Below, piece by piece: positions 17,562 to 27,650 of a stretch of 64,000 nucleotides of DNA. This stretch comes from Desulfamplus magnetovallimortis (GTDB lineage Bacteria > Desulfobacterota > Desulfobacteria > Desulfobacterales > Desulfobacteraceae). A program made the translations under genes and the position numbers. The notes under the pieces were generated by a model. That model made no database searches, was not told the origin of the DNA, and worked only from the letters and a program-made list of their open reading frames with translations. The stretch is from NCBI RefSeq assembly GCF_900170035.1, contig NZ_LT828542.1, positions 229,994 to 293,993 of the forward strand. The letters are read 5' to 3'. How positions within the stretch are numbered: position 1 is the first letter of the stretch; every line of letters starts with the position of its first letter.

Positions 17562-18112
17562 GGTGGCGGGAGTGCACCGAGGAGCAGCTAACCGTGACAA
17601 AACAGTTGTGGAAAAAATCCGTTACCAAATTATTTCTGTTGAAAAAGAGGAATAAAAATTTACAGATGAAAAAAAAATCGATTCGGCTGGACAACAATTA
17701 TAACAAATCGTGACCTGGAGAAGCTTTCTTTTCATGATGCTATTTTGTCATATCGAAATGAAACCGGGTAGAACGTATTTTCAGCAGGCTAAAAGGCCGG
17801 CTCAACATAGCTCCATTGTTTGTCAAAAAGGATGACCAGATTTAAGAAATGACATACCTACTTACCCTATGTGTCAGGGTTATAGCTCTTATAGAATTTG
17901 TTGTTAAGCGCTCATTAAAAGAAAAAATGCGGAACTTTCTGATATGCATCCTGAAACCCCTAGAAAACCACAACAAAGCCTTCTGCAGAGAGAATCAATA
18001 CTGAACGCATTTTCTAAAATTAATCTTACTCTTACAAATAATACAGCAGACAATATTGCAATTAGTTCATTCAAACTGTTGTCGTGCTGCCAAAGAAAAT
18101 TCTTCATAAAGT
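17562..18112 (+). pseudogene. Decayed IS1634-family (IS4-like) transposase C-terminus
   Basis: Conceptual translation across frames on the plus strand gives NRDKTVVEKIRYQIISVEKE, then DLEKLSFHDAILSYRNE, NRVERIFSRLKGRLNIAPLF, VKKDDQI, LTLCVRVIALIEFVVKRSLK and ILNAFSKINLTLTN. This is the order seen in IS1634-type transposases, ending with the conserved RLKG region and the 'LLEAF' tail. At least two frameshifts and internal stops (TAG near 17769, TAA near 17844) break it, so it is dead. No intact ends could be defined. It separates the minor-pilin operon from the Ig-repeat gene. Confidence 0.7.
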
Positions 18113-18479
18113 AAAAGTAAGATACTTTTATTTTTAATCGACTAAAAAATTATAAACACTTTATTATAAAGACTTTCATGCATCTTTGTGATGCCCTTAC
18201 AAAGATGAAGTTTTTTGTGAAATGATCGAATGGAGATTAACAACTTGTGAAATCCGGCTTTTTAATAGAGCATCAAAATTCACAATAACATTTTTGGGCA
18301 TTTATAATCATTTCGACCATATTTTGGGTAGGGGCGGATATGGAATCCGCCCTTATAGTTTGGATCAACCGATGATCAATGCCATTTTTTTGACGGCTAA
18401 AGAAAATGCAGATAGCCATCCATAATCTGACCTTTCTTATATACACACATAAAAAACAAATACATACTAAATGGAATAT
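18113..18479. repeat. Gap with family B-like arm and a GC-rich hairpin
   Basis: Near 18172-18212 GACTTTCATGCATCTTTGTG and ATGCCCTTACAAAGATGAAG resemble family B arms. At 18333-18352 a perfect inverted repeat (GGGCGGAT, five-base loop, ATCCGCCC) forms a strong hairpin. It lies about 130 bases past the stop of the 1,896-residue gene and lacks an obvious U tract, so a terminator role is uncertain. No gene is seen. Confidence 0.5.
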
Positions 18480-21400
18480 CTATTGAATAATAATTTTCAA
18501 TGGAAATGTTGTGTTGCCTAATGCATCTGAAACACTCACATAATCATAGTATATAGTTCCAGAAACAGAACCGACATCATTAAACTGATAGTTGTATGCC
18601 CTATAATCAGGATCTCCATCTCCATCAGTATCAGGACCCTCCGATCCAGGAACCACAGAGACAATGCCAACTATTGGGATAAAAGTATCGTCAGATGCAG
18701 CACTGCCAAACGAAGGCAATCTAAAAGATACATTTCCCCCTGAAGGACAGTGCAACACATACGGGTAAGCCGAATCAGGCAGATAGCCCGCCTCTGCCTC
18801 TGCCTTTTCAGCAGGCAATGTAAAGCGCATAATCGATTTTGTTTCAGTTCCAAAGACCATGGTTGTTGCAATAATCCTTACATAAATCCACATTGCGCTC
18901 GATTTGAGATAGACAAGATCAAATTCCGCCAATCCGCCAGAATCAGTTGTTAATATAGTAGGAATATTTCCTGCAGCAGAATTGGGAGGTGTCAATATGG
19001 AATCACTATTAGTATCTTCCCCAGGGTCAAGAAAAGTGTTTTCATTTTCATCCTCATTATAAAATGTCCCTGTAAAATAAGGTACATAATGATCACTAAC
19101 TCTGTCATTATAATCGTACCAGACTCCTGTATTGTAAAATTCAGGCCATAGATTAAGAGAAACCTTTGCTCCTGGAACAGGATTTCCGTTCAAATCAGAA
19201 ACAAGCACTGACATATATAATGAGTATGTAGTGGGATTTAATATCTGAATTGAATCACCTGCCCCACGTCCTATGACTACCGAACCTGAAGTGCCACCTA
19301 TTACAATAGTAGTTGAGTGAAGAAGTGCGGTTATGACCACATCAGCACCAGCTCCTTCTGCAAAAACATCATTATCCGAATCCAATGTAAGAGTATTTGC
19401 AGTAACATTTTCTACAAAAAAATAACCATCATTGTAAATAGAGCCTTGAACCTTAATCTGTTGATTATTTTGAAATCCGTCTGCAAGGAAAGATCCACTT
19501 GATCTTTGAATAATATTAGGCTCGACAAAAGAAATATTTGTCATGTTGCCAGTAGTTCCCGAATCAGCCACCCTTGCATTAATTGTAACACCTTCTGCAT
19601 CAGATCCAAGAGACCCTGCCGTAAAAGTGGTTTTTGCCTCTCCTGCTTCATTGGTATATACAATGACAGGAGAAACCCTTTCTCCGCTTCCGGTAGAATC
19701 CGTAATTGAAAAGACAACAGGAACACCTGCAACTGCCTGATTTCCTGTGTCTCCACTGGTTTTTACATAAGCAGTGAGTTCAGCCACAGATTCATTATCC
19801 CCAACAGTTGGTGCTATAACAGAAGTATTGGACTGTAACAGTATTGTGGCTGCATCGTAATCAGGCCTTGTAAATACTATTAATACACGATCAACAGTGT
19901 CAGGATTATCATTATCAGAGACCTCAACAGTAGCAAGACCAGCAAGATCTGAAGTAAGCTGAACAGAAACATAGCCTTCAACAACATTTTTTACTAACAC
20001 CTGCAAATCACCACCATCCAGTCCACCTATGGATGTAGCAAATTTTACCTGAGATTGATTGGGTGCCCGAACCAAAACAGTAACACTTTCGTCTGTTGAC
20101 CAGCTTGTCAAATCTTCTGATGGCGTTACTATTCCAAAGGAATCTGCAAGGACAGCAATAGAATAGGTTTTGGTAGCAATTACCCCAACCCCCTCAACTA
20201 TAATTTGAGCGGAACCTGCCCTTTCACCTTGTACAGTTAATTTTAACTGACCATTTATATCCGTTGTATATGGCCCCAAAGGAGTCCATGTAACTGAACC
20301 AGTCTGGCTTGGAGGAAGTGTTATGGAAAGAGATGCATCATAAATAGGATTTCCTCCAGCATCTTTTACAGTAATCGTTAACTCTGAACTATTTGATTCA
20401 TCAGCATCCGTAGTTTCATCGTCCAATATCAAATCTGTACCATTATCAGCAAGAGATATTGTGGAGCCAACGACCTGAACAGGAATCGTTCTGGGATCAA
20501 GCTGGGAAACATCCGCTGTAACAGTAACTATTCGGTTTGATTTATCAAACGTTCCGGAGGAAAATGTGACTGCGGCCTCACCATTCTCATCGGTTTCAAC
20601 AAGGGAAGAACTCAACTGCCCCCCATCTGCAGTAAAAGAGACAGGAATTCCCTCCATTACAGCATAGTCGGCATCAAGAACAGTTGCAGTAATCGTGGTA
20701 CTGTCTGAATTATCCGTTTTGACAGAAATTTGAGATAGAGCAAGGGTTAGATATGCCGGGGTCTGATTGTCGGAAGAGCCACCGGTGAAAACAACCGTAG
20801 TCGCCTGGGTAATGCCGTTAGAGGTACAGACAACCCTTGCAGTGCCGGCTTCCGTACCTGATATCAAGGCCACGGAGACAACACCGGTATCATCTACAGT
20901 AGCAACATTAGTAGATGAAAGAGAACCAAGGGTCGTCGTCAACGTCATAGAAGTTCCCTGTAACACCGGTTGACCTGTACTGTCTGTCAAGGTAACCGTG
21001 ATTGTCGAGGAACTTTGGCCATCAGCAGGAATAGATGTAGGGGATGCTGAAAGGCTTATTGACGTCGTGGAGCCAATGCCGGTATCTGAACCTGTAAAAA
21101 ATACTGTGGTCAATTGACTTACATTGTTGGACGTACATGAAATATCAGCACTTCCAGATGCAGTAGAGGAAATCAGCGAAACATACAGTACTCCCGAATC
21201 ATCTAAAGTTGAAAGGGTATATGATGTGGATCCGTTTAAAAATATACCACTACTTGTTCTAAAGGTTGCCTCGGTTCCATTTGGCATCACCTTTCCTGTA
21301 CTGTCATAAAGTGTTGCCTTAATTATCAGTGAACTCTTTCCATCAGCAGGAATCTGTTCGGGAGATGCGGAAAGCTCTATATAAGCTGTCTCACTCTCCT

Positions 21401-24170
21401 GATAGTCTCCTTCAAAAATAATTAGAATTGTCTGGGTTGCACCACTTGAATTGGCAACGATTCTTGCATAACCTGCCGATGTTGCAGATATCAAGGGTAC
21501 TGTAATTCTACCAGCCTCTCCTGATGTTGTGAGGGTAATGGTTTTGGTTCCATTGGAAAATTTACCGGCACTTGTTGTAAAGGTTATGGAAGTACCTGAA
21601 GGTACCGGATTTCCGGCAGTATCTTTAATCTCTGCTGTTATGGATGTAGAGCTTGAACCATCAGCCGGAATTGACTCCGGATCAGCGGAAAGAGTTACAG
21701 TTCCTATTATTGTGTCCACATCAGTGCTTTCAAAGGCAACATTAGTTAATTGAAATATGCCATCTGAATAACACCAGACTTCAACTGTGCCTGCTGTTGT
21801 TGAAGAGATAAGAGCTGCATAGACCTTTCCTGAATCATCTGTTGTTGCTGCTGCAAATTCAAGAAGGCCATTTGAGAACTTTCCGCTTGATGCATAAAAA
21901 ATAACTTCTGTTCCCTGAGGTACAGGTGTATTTGCACTGGTAAGAAGCTCTGCCGAAACCATCAATGAACTTTTGCCATCTGCCGGAATTGATGCAGGCG
22001 CAGCAGACAAGTTTATGAAGGCAGTATTATCTTCAACTGCAGTACCGTCAGCATTTACTTCTGTAAATACAATCTGAAGAGACTGAACAAGCCCACCTGA
22101 TGAACAGGTAATAGTTGTCCTGCCGGTCTTTCCAATCTCTGAAACAAGAGCAAGTTTTACAGTACCACCTGCTGGCATGCTTCCGTTGAATTTCCTTGTT
22201 GCATTTGGGAAAAAGCCCCTAACAATACCCTGATCATCCGGCAGAATCTCAAATTTGACAGGGGTTCCGGCAGCTACAAATTTTCCGGCACTGTCTGTAA
22301 GGGTTGCAGTCAATATTATGGAACTTGTGCCATTAGCAGGAATGGTATTGCTCTCTGATTCAAAAAGTATTGAAGCTGTTGTGCTTCCTGTTCCATCTCC
22401 ATAGAACTCAACAGGGGTTTCAAGTTCAACAGTTCCATAGCTTGCTGTTACCATGCATCTTCCTGGTTCAAAAGGTGCAACCAAATCTACTTTAGCCACT
22501 CCTTTAATAGAAGCAGGCTTCTCTTCAGTTTCTTCAGCAGTTTCCTCAGCAGTATTCACAATATTAGTTTGAAGAAAACCACAGGTTGTCTGGAATTCTA
22601 TAGGTTCTCCACCAATTGCCATTCCATCACTGTCGCTTAAACGAACACTTATGGTAGAAACGGTTTTACCATCTGCCAAAACATATGCAGGTTGAGCCAT
22701 AATATTGCTTAGAGTAATATTATTGAATTTCAGGGTCAATGTATCATTGACATCACTATCGCCTGAAACACTTGCCGTAAGTGTATATTCAACATCCCTT
22801 GAAGCTGAAACAGTAAATTTGGCCGTACCATTTTTTGTTTCAGCAGTAAAATCATTTAGCTTTAAAGTAGTATTGGTGACACTATCCTTGCTTGATACCA
22901 AATTTATTACAGTACCGTCCTCAACGGAATTATTATTCTTATCTGTTACCATGACATTAATTTGATATTCCCTATTTATATATAGAAGATCATTTTCAGG
23001 GTCTTCTACCAATTCACGAATATCAATTTTTGCAGGTGCGCCAGCAGTTTGTTCAATTAGAAAAGTATCATAATCATTTCCAAAAGATGCTATAATTGTG
23101 AATTCACCTTTTTTTTCACTGCTTTTATACGAAAGTTGTGCTTTACCATCCTCATCAGTAGTAATGGTTTTTAAAACTTTAGGCGTATTGGTAGTATCCG
23201 AAGTTGTTGTATCTGAGGTTGTATCAGAGCCTTTGTCTTGTATAGTTATTGTCCAGGATGCTTGATCTCCACCATTAATTTCTAAAAAATAATCCGATGA
23301 AACATCAAAAGTTTCGATACTTTTTTCACCTTCAACAGGATCATATGTCCAATAAATAAGATCTTTATCTTGCGTCTCCATATTAACAAGATAGACATCA
23401 AGATAAAGTTCTCCCTTATAAGTATAAACAAATTCTTTGATACCACTTGTAATTTCAAAAACCTGGGTTGTATCCTGTCCATTACCTGTAAAGGTTTTAC
23501 TATAACTTGTAGTAATATCAGAACCAGTATCTGAATCTGTCGCAGTCAAATCTCCTTCAATAACACTAAATATAACTGGAGCACCATAAACAGGGTCTCC
23601 ATCCTCATCAAGAACAAGTGCAGTTATGGTTGCAGTAGATTCCTCATCTGCTGCAATCTTTACAGAATCTTCCTCATTAAGGATTTTAACACCTGCATTT
23701 TCTCCACCACCCTGGGACATCGTAATGTAGTACCTGTCTCGTCTAAAATTATCCGTATTTGGACAATGCACTACAATATAATAGGTACCGGAACCTGGAA
23801 TATTTATATCTCTTATATAAGGTGGAGTTTGATCTTCAAAATCAACATAAAAGTCAGAAATTACTGTATTTGCCCCATTTCTTAATTCAATGTATAAAGC
23901 CTGATTTTTTACTACCGAGCCATCAGGAAATTCATAATAGGCTGTCAAACTGACAAGACCTGAACCAGGTATTTTTACTGAATACCAGTCATAATCAAGA
24001 GCATGCCACATGCTGCCCACAATCTTGTCTCCAAAAGTAACCGATGTGGCAGTCTCTTTGGTTTCATTTGGTTCGCTCTCATATTTTGATGCACTGTACA
24101 CATTTGCCCCTGACAGTGCGACAGCAAATAATATCAGGCAATAAAAGAATACCCTTAACGGTTGTTTCAT
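18480..24170 (-). CDS. Giant exported protein with tandem bacterial Ig-like (Big_1) domains
   Basis: A 1,896-residue protein with a signal peptide (cleavage near ANVYSA). Residues about 30-150 look like a pre-peptidase/PPC-type beta domain (YDWYSVKIPGSGLVSLTAYY). About ten tandem Ig-like group 1 (invasin/intimin type) domains follow, each with the pattern ISLSASPTSIPADGQSSSTI, TVTLTDSTGQPV, GTARVVCTSNG and TTVVFTG. Near residue 1710 is a calcium-loop pair (DENENTFLDPGEDTNSDSIL). No LPXTG, outer-membrane barrel or type I secretion signal is seen. It is the last gene of the pilMNOPQ strand run, about 320 bases beyond the Asp-box lipoprotein gene. A role as a surface adhesin or pilus-associated stalk is inferred. 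Confidence 0.85.
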   Translation of the reverse strand: MKQPLRVFFYCLILFAVALSGANVYSASKYESEPNETKETATSVTFGDKIVGSMWHALDYDWYSVKIPGSGLVSLTAYYEFPDGSVVKNQALYIELRNGANTVISDFYVDFEDQTPPYIRDINIPGSGTYYIVVHCPNTDNFRRDRYYITMSQGGGENAGVKILNEEDSVKIAADEESTATITALVLDEDGDPVYGAPVIFSVIEGDLTATDSDTGSDITTSYSKTFTGNGQDTTQVFEITSGIKEFVYTYKGELYLDVYLVNMETQDKDLIYWTYDPVEGEKSIETFDVSSDYFLEINGGDQASWTITIQDKGSDTTSDTTTSDTTNTPKVLKTITTDEDGKAQLSYKSSEKKGEFTIIASFGNDYDTFLIEQTAGAPAKIDIRELVEDPENDLLYINREYQINVMVTDKNNNSVEDGTVINLVSSKDSVTNTTLKLNDFTAETKNGTAKFTVSASRDVEYTLTASVSGDSDVNDTLTLKFNNITLSNIMAQPAYVLADGKTVSTISVRLSDSDGMAIGGEPIEFQTTCGFLQTNIVNTAEETAEETEEKPASIKGVAKVDLVAPFEPGRCMVTASYGTVELETPVEFYGDGTGSTTASILFESESNTIPANGTSSIILTATLTDSAGKFVAAGTPVKFEILPDDQGIVRGFFPNATRKFNGSMPAGGTVKLALVSEIGKTGRTTITCSSGGLVQSLQIVFTEVNADGTAVEDNTAFINLSAAPASIPADGKSSLMVSAELLTSANTPVPQGTEVIFYASSGKFSNGLLEFAAATTDDSGKVYAALISSTTAGTVEVWCYSDGIFQLTNVAFESTDVDTIIGTVTLSADPESIPADGSSSTSITAEIKDTAGNPVPSGTSITFTTSAGKFSNGTKTITLTTSGEAGRITVPLISATSAGYARIVANSSGATQTILIIFEGDYQESETAYIELSASPEQIPADGKSSLIIKATLYDSTGKVMPNGTEATFRTSSGIFLNGSTSYTLSTLDDSGVLYVSLISSTASGSADISCTSNNVSQLTTVFFTGSDTGIGSTTSISLSASPTSIPADGQSSSTITVTLTDSTGQPVLQGTSMTLTTTLGSLSSTNVATVDDTGVVSVALISGTEAGTARVVCTSNGITQATTVVFTGGSSDNQTPAYLTLALSQISVKTDNSDSTTITATVLDADYAVMEGIPVSFTADGGQLSSSLVETDENGEAAVTFSSGTFDKSNRIVTVTADVSQLDPRTIPVQVVGSTISLADNGTDLILDDETTDADESNSSELTITVKDAGGNPIYDASLSITLPPSQTGSVTWTPLGPYTTDINGQLKLTVQGERAGSAQIIVEGVGVIATKTYSIAVLADSFGIVTPSEDLTSWSTDESVTVLVRAPNQSQVKFATSIGGLDGGDLQVLVKNVVEGYVSVQLTSDLAGLATVEVSDNDNPDTVDRVLIVFTRPDYDAATILLQSNTSVIAPTVGDNESVAELTAYVKTSGDTGNQAVAGVPVVFSITDSTGSGERVSPVIVYTNEAGEAKTTFTAGSLGSDAEGVTINARVADSGTTGNMTNISFVEPNIIQRSSGSFLADGFQNNQQIKVQGSIYNDGYFFVENVTANTLTLDSDNDVFAEGAGADVVITALLHSTTIVIGGTSGSVVIGRGAGDSIQILNPTTYSLYMSVLVSDLNGNPVPGAKVSLNLWPEFYNTGVWYDYNDRVSDHYVPYFTGTFYNEDENENTFLDPGEDTNSDSILTPPNSAAGNIPTILTTDSGGLAEFDLVYLKSSAMWIYVRIIATTMVFGTETKSIMRFTLPAEKAEAEAGYLPDSAYPYVLHCPSGGNVSFRLPSFGSAASDDTFIPIVGIVSVVPGSEGPDTDGDGDPDYRAYNYQFNDVGSVSGTIYYDYVSVSDALGNTTFPLKIIIQ

Positions 24171-24494
24171 AATTTCCCCCTAATGCAACACAGTAGTTTT
24201 CGAATCAACACAAATATAAATTATGTAAAAATAAAAATTTAATTTTTATAACTCAAAATCGACACATATAAGCTCCTGAGCCTTGTCAATCATGTCTGAT
24301 TCAGGAACTGCAAAAAACATACCCTTAAATTGAGGTGTTTTTTTGCAATATGCATAAGAACATTAGCAAACTGGGCTTTAATCCCTCTTTTTCAGTAAAA
24401 TAGAAGAAAGACCAAGCCCAGTTCAGCACTACATTAAATATTCACAATGTTGATGGTTTGAGAATCTCAACAGAGACAAAGAAGATAACTTAAT
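24171..24494. repeat. Gap with a partial family A repeat
   Basis: At 24247-24310 the sequence CTCAAAATCGACACATATAA, then GCTCCTGAGCCTTGTCAATC and TGTCTGATTCAGGA is the outer left arm of family A; no right arm is present. The start of the 1,896-residue gene is close to this arm, so its promoter may overlap the repeat. Otherwise nothing is recognised. Confidence 0.6.
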
Positions 24495-27400
24495 TTAGAA
24501 ATTAATTGTCTCAGTAACCTCAACTCCACCTCCTGAACAACCAGCCTCTCTATCTTCTCCTTCACCATCATTGCACTGCAGCATATATGTAATTGTAATG
24601 GTATCACCTGACCCTACAAGAAGCCTGTAATTATAGGGATTATTGGTATAACCATTTCCGGGATCCCTGAATGTGCCTGTGTAGGTATATGTGTCTGGGT
24701 ATTCAATATCTATCCATGTGTAGTCCTCACTTGCCGCTTCACTGTGATACTCAACCTTGAAAGTTGAGCCGGCAATTGGTGGATTTCCATTGATATCGTG
24801 AAGGTATATACTTAGGAAAACAAGCTCCTCATACTGGATATATTTGTACTCTATAAATGTCAGACCTGAAAAAAGTACCGGTATTCTTGCCATGATAAGG
24901 TTTGACAATCCATCACTGCTATCTTCCCATAAAGGTTGACCATTTGTAAGGCCTGTCACTGCCCTGTTTAACGCAATGCCGTCTCCACCAACATAGAGCT
25001 CGGACGTAAGATCTGTGTTATCAATGGCAATTGCATAAAGGGCATCGCCGGAAAGTCCTTCATTGGCCTCAGACCATGAGGTTGAGGGAACCATTGTGAA
25101 ATCAGAGCTAACTGGATAAGAAAAAACCTTGCCCGTATTGCCACTGCCTGAAGAGTACCAAGCCACAGAATAAAGGGTATGATTATATCTGTCCAGCAGG
25201 ATATCCTTTATATTGGTACCTTTTTCCATGCCGTCGGCATACTGTTTCCAGGTCACGCCGCTGTCTTCACTTACCCAGACAGCACCATTTTGGGTGCCTG
25301 CATAGATTATATCAGAACCTGTAGATGGATGATAAAGTTCAAGGCAGGTGATATAATCGCCTGTAAACCTGCCGGTTGAGTTCCATGTTTTGCCGCCATT
25401 AAGGCTTTTGTAAAGACCTGTAGCTGTTGCAGCATAAAGATGAGCAATGCTTCCATTTGTCCCGGGAACCTTGACAATATCCCAAACTGTCCATCCATGA
25501 CCTACCTTGTTTGCATCAACAGTGATTTTTATTACATCTCCATCCTGAAATGAAGAACCCCTCTCATCAATGGTAAAGACAATCTCATCATTATCAGATC
25601 TAAAGACCTGGCCTGTCTGGGCAATGCCGGACTGCATTCCTGATACGCTTCCTGAAACTGTCCAGTATGCCGGACGTGCTTCATAGGTCTGGAAAGTAAA
25701 GATGTCCCCATGACTAAATGGTATCTCGCCTTCTGAAATCCTGAAACCAATTTCCCCATTATCGGAAGTATAGCCAACACCTGTATCAGCGACGTTAGCC
25801 TGTTGACCAGAAATGGTTCCTTTTACCTGCCAATAGGAGTTCTGGACAGTATCAAATTCAATTACATCACCAACAAGAAAAGGAATCTGTCCCGCAATAA
25901 TTTCAAAACTAATTCTTTCGGAGCTATAGGGAGTATTGAGTTCAGCATCTTTCTGGCGGCCAACAACTGAGCTTTCCACAGTAAAAATTGCCGCAGACTC
26001 ACCTAAAAGAGGAACAGCTTCTGTATCCACATAGATACAGGTTAAAGTCCAGTGTTCCAATGTGGCACTTTCAAAGGCTTCAATATCAACAACGGTACCT
26101 TTACCCTCTTCTGATTCAATATTTAGAGATTCTATGCCCTGAAGGATATATTTTACAGTCCAGGTTTCAGTTTTAGTTGTAGATGAAGTTCTAAAACCTC
26201 CGATTCGTCCATCTGTATCAGGATTTGATGAAATCAGCTCTGGTGCAGGAGCATAGGGGTTATCATCAATGGTTACAGGATCAAGATCAGTAAAAATTGA
26301 TTGGGCATTAACAGTGGCAGTTGGTACAAAGCATGTGAGTGTCCATATTTCCGATTTTGCGCTGTAACCTACAATTATACCATCTTCATCAATATTGCCC
26401 CTGCCTGAAGGAGTTGAAACATCTGCAGTTCCGCCGGAGGGCTGAAAATTCTCTCCATCAGTCGAATATAAAATCCCCTGCCCTTCTGTTCCCATCCAGA
26501 CATAATCGCTTCTATTATCATCACAAAGCACTGTAAGAACAGCAGTATTTGTACTGTAAAGGCCGTTCCACTCTTCAACATCATTACTGTTCCAGTTCAT
26601 GCCGCCGTCAAGGGAACGAAAAAGATTACCCTGACCAAGATATCCTGTGCCAACATAAACAGTGTTATGATCATCAGGATCAATGGCAATGGCGCTATTA
26701 CCTTTTATATAAGGGTCAATCCAGTTCTGTCCGGATCTAGGATTCAGGGTTGAACGGCTGACATTTTCCCAGTGGCGCCCGCTATCAGTTGATTTATAGA
26801 CACCGCCTCCATTTGTTCCTGCATACATTATGTGTGTATCATATAGAGGAGTCACTGCAATTGAAGTAACATGTGTGGTTGCCCCGCCATCTGTTTCCGC
26901 TGTTACGGAAACCATTCCCTGGGCTGGGGTGGGATTTGGAGATGTATAGAGAGTACTTGAAGCTGTCCCAGGACCATACATGGTGGTGTCATCAATCATA
27001 CCTGCTGTCACTGCAACATCGGGATCAAAAAAGCCTCCGGTATTGTAGGTTTTAAACGCTACAGGAATTCCATCTTCAACAGCATTTCCGTACTCATCAC
27101 CAAGATGGGCATTGACAGTATCCTGAAGTCCTGCAAGCCAAAGGCCTGAGATATTATGATACTGTACAGAGAGGCCAAACTCTTCTCCAACCGGAAGACC
27201 TGTATTGTCATGGTGCAGAAAATCAATTCTGATTGATTGTGTAACACCACTGGATGAGCATGTAATTTCTGCAATACCAGGAGAAGTTGAAGCAATCAAA
27301 GAGACAGTAACGCTTCCTGACTCATCAAGTGTAGATACCTGATATGTCTGGGAACCATTTTTAAATCGTCCATTGGTGGTCTTAAAAAGAACATCAGTAT

Positions 27401-27611
27401 ATGACCTCACCGGAGTACCAGAGACATCGGTTACAGATGCCGTAATGGAAACGGAACTTGCACCATCAGCACTTATGGCAACAGAGTCAGAAGAAAGATT
27501 TATGGATGCCGTATCATCAAGGCCTCCGGAAGATCCACAACCTGCGATCAAAAAAAATGTTCCACAAAATAATGTTACCAAAGCCACAAATACCGTATGC
27601 TTCAATTTCAT
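24495..27611 (-). CDS. Lipoprotein with Ig-like domain and Asp-box (BNR/sortilin-like) propeller
   Basis: A 1,038-residue protein. The N-terminus has a lipoprotein signal (LFCGTFFLIAGCGSSGG), so it is anchored at about Cys25. A Big_1 Ig-like domain follows (INLSSDSVAISADGASSVSI). Then a beta-propeller with repeated Asp-box motifs appears: STDSGRHW, SLDGGMNW, STDGENF, SLNGGKTW and SEDSGVTW, with YAGTNGGGVYKS and YVGTGYLGQGN between. An extra beta-rich insert lies between the propeller blades. It begins 39 bases after pilQ, so it is probably co-transcribed with the secretin. Asp-box propellers often bind glycans or proteins. A pilus or secretin partner role is inferred. Confidence 0.8.
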   Translation of the reverse strand: MKLKHTVFVALVTLFCGTFFLIAGCGSSGGLDDTASINLSSDSVAISADGASSVSITASVTDVSGTPVRSYTDVLFKTTNGRFKNGSQTYQVSTLDESGSVTVSLIASTSPGIAEITCSSSGVTQSIRIDFLHHDNTGLPVGEEFGLSVQYHNISGLWLAGLQDTVNAHLGDEYGNAVEDGIPVAFKTYNTGGFFDPDVAVTAGMIDDTTMYGPGTASSTLYTSPNPTPAQGMVSVTAETDGGATTHVTSIAVTPLYDTHIMYAGTNGGGVYKSTDSGRHWENVSRSTLNPRSGQNWIDPYIKGNSAIAIDPDDHNTVYVGTGYLGQGNLFRSLDGGMNWNSNDVEEWNGLYSTNTAVLTVLCDDNRSDYVWMGTEGQGILYSTDGENFQPSGGTADVSTPSGRGNIDEDGIIVGYSAKSEIWTLTCFVPTATVNAQSIFTDLDPVTIDDNPYAPAPELISSNPDTDGRIGGFRTSSTTKTETWTVKYILQGIESLNIESEEGKGTVVDIEAFESATLEHWTLTCIYVDTEAVPLLGESAAIFTVESSVVGRQKDAELNTPYSSERISFEIIAGQIPFLVGDVIEFDTVQNSYWQVKGTISGQQANVADTGVGYTSDNGEIGFRISEGEIPFSHGDIFTFQTYEARPAYWTVSGSVSGMQSGIAQTGQVFRSDNDEIVFTIDERGSSFQDGDVIKITVDANKVGHGWTVWDIVKVPGTNGSIAHLYAATATGLYKSLNGGKTWNSTGRFTGDYITCLELYHPSTGSDIIYAGTQNGAVWVSEDSGVTWKQYADGMEKGTNIKDILLDRYNHTLYSVAWYSSGSGNTGKVFSYPVSSDFTMVPSTSWSEANEGLSGDALYAIAIDNTDLTSELYVGGDGIALNRAVTGLTNGQPLWEDSSDGLSNLIMARIPVLFSGLTFIEYKYIQYEELVFLSIYLHDINGNPPIAGSTFKVEYHSEAASEDYTWIDIEYPDTYTYTGTFRDPGNGYTNNPYNYRLLVGSGDTITITYMLQCNDGEGEDREAGCSGGGVEVTETINF

Positions 27612-27650
27612 TCAAAACCTCCGGAAATATAAAATTTTCTTCAGTGAAAA

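Noticed and set aside
18331-18353. Rho-independent terminator of the Ig-repeat gene
   Set aside because: The hairpin is strong but about 130 bases past the stop codon and lacks a clear U tract in either direction.
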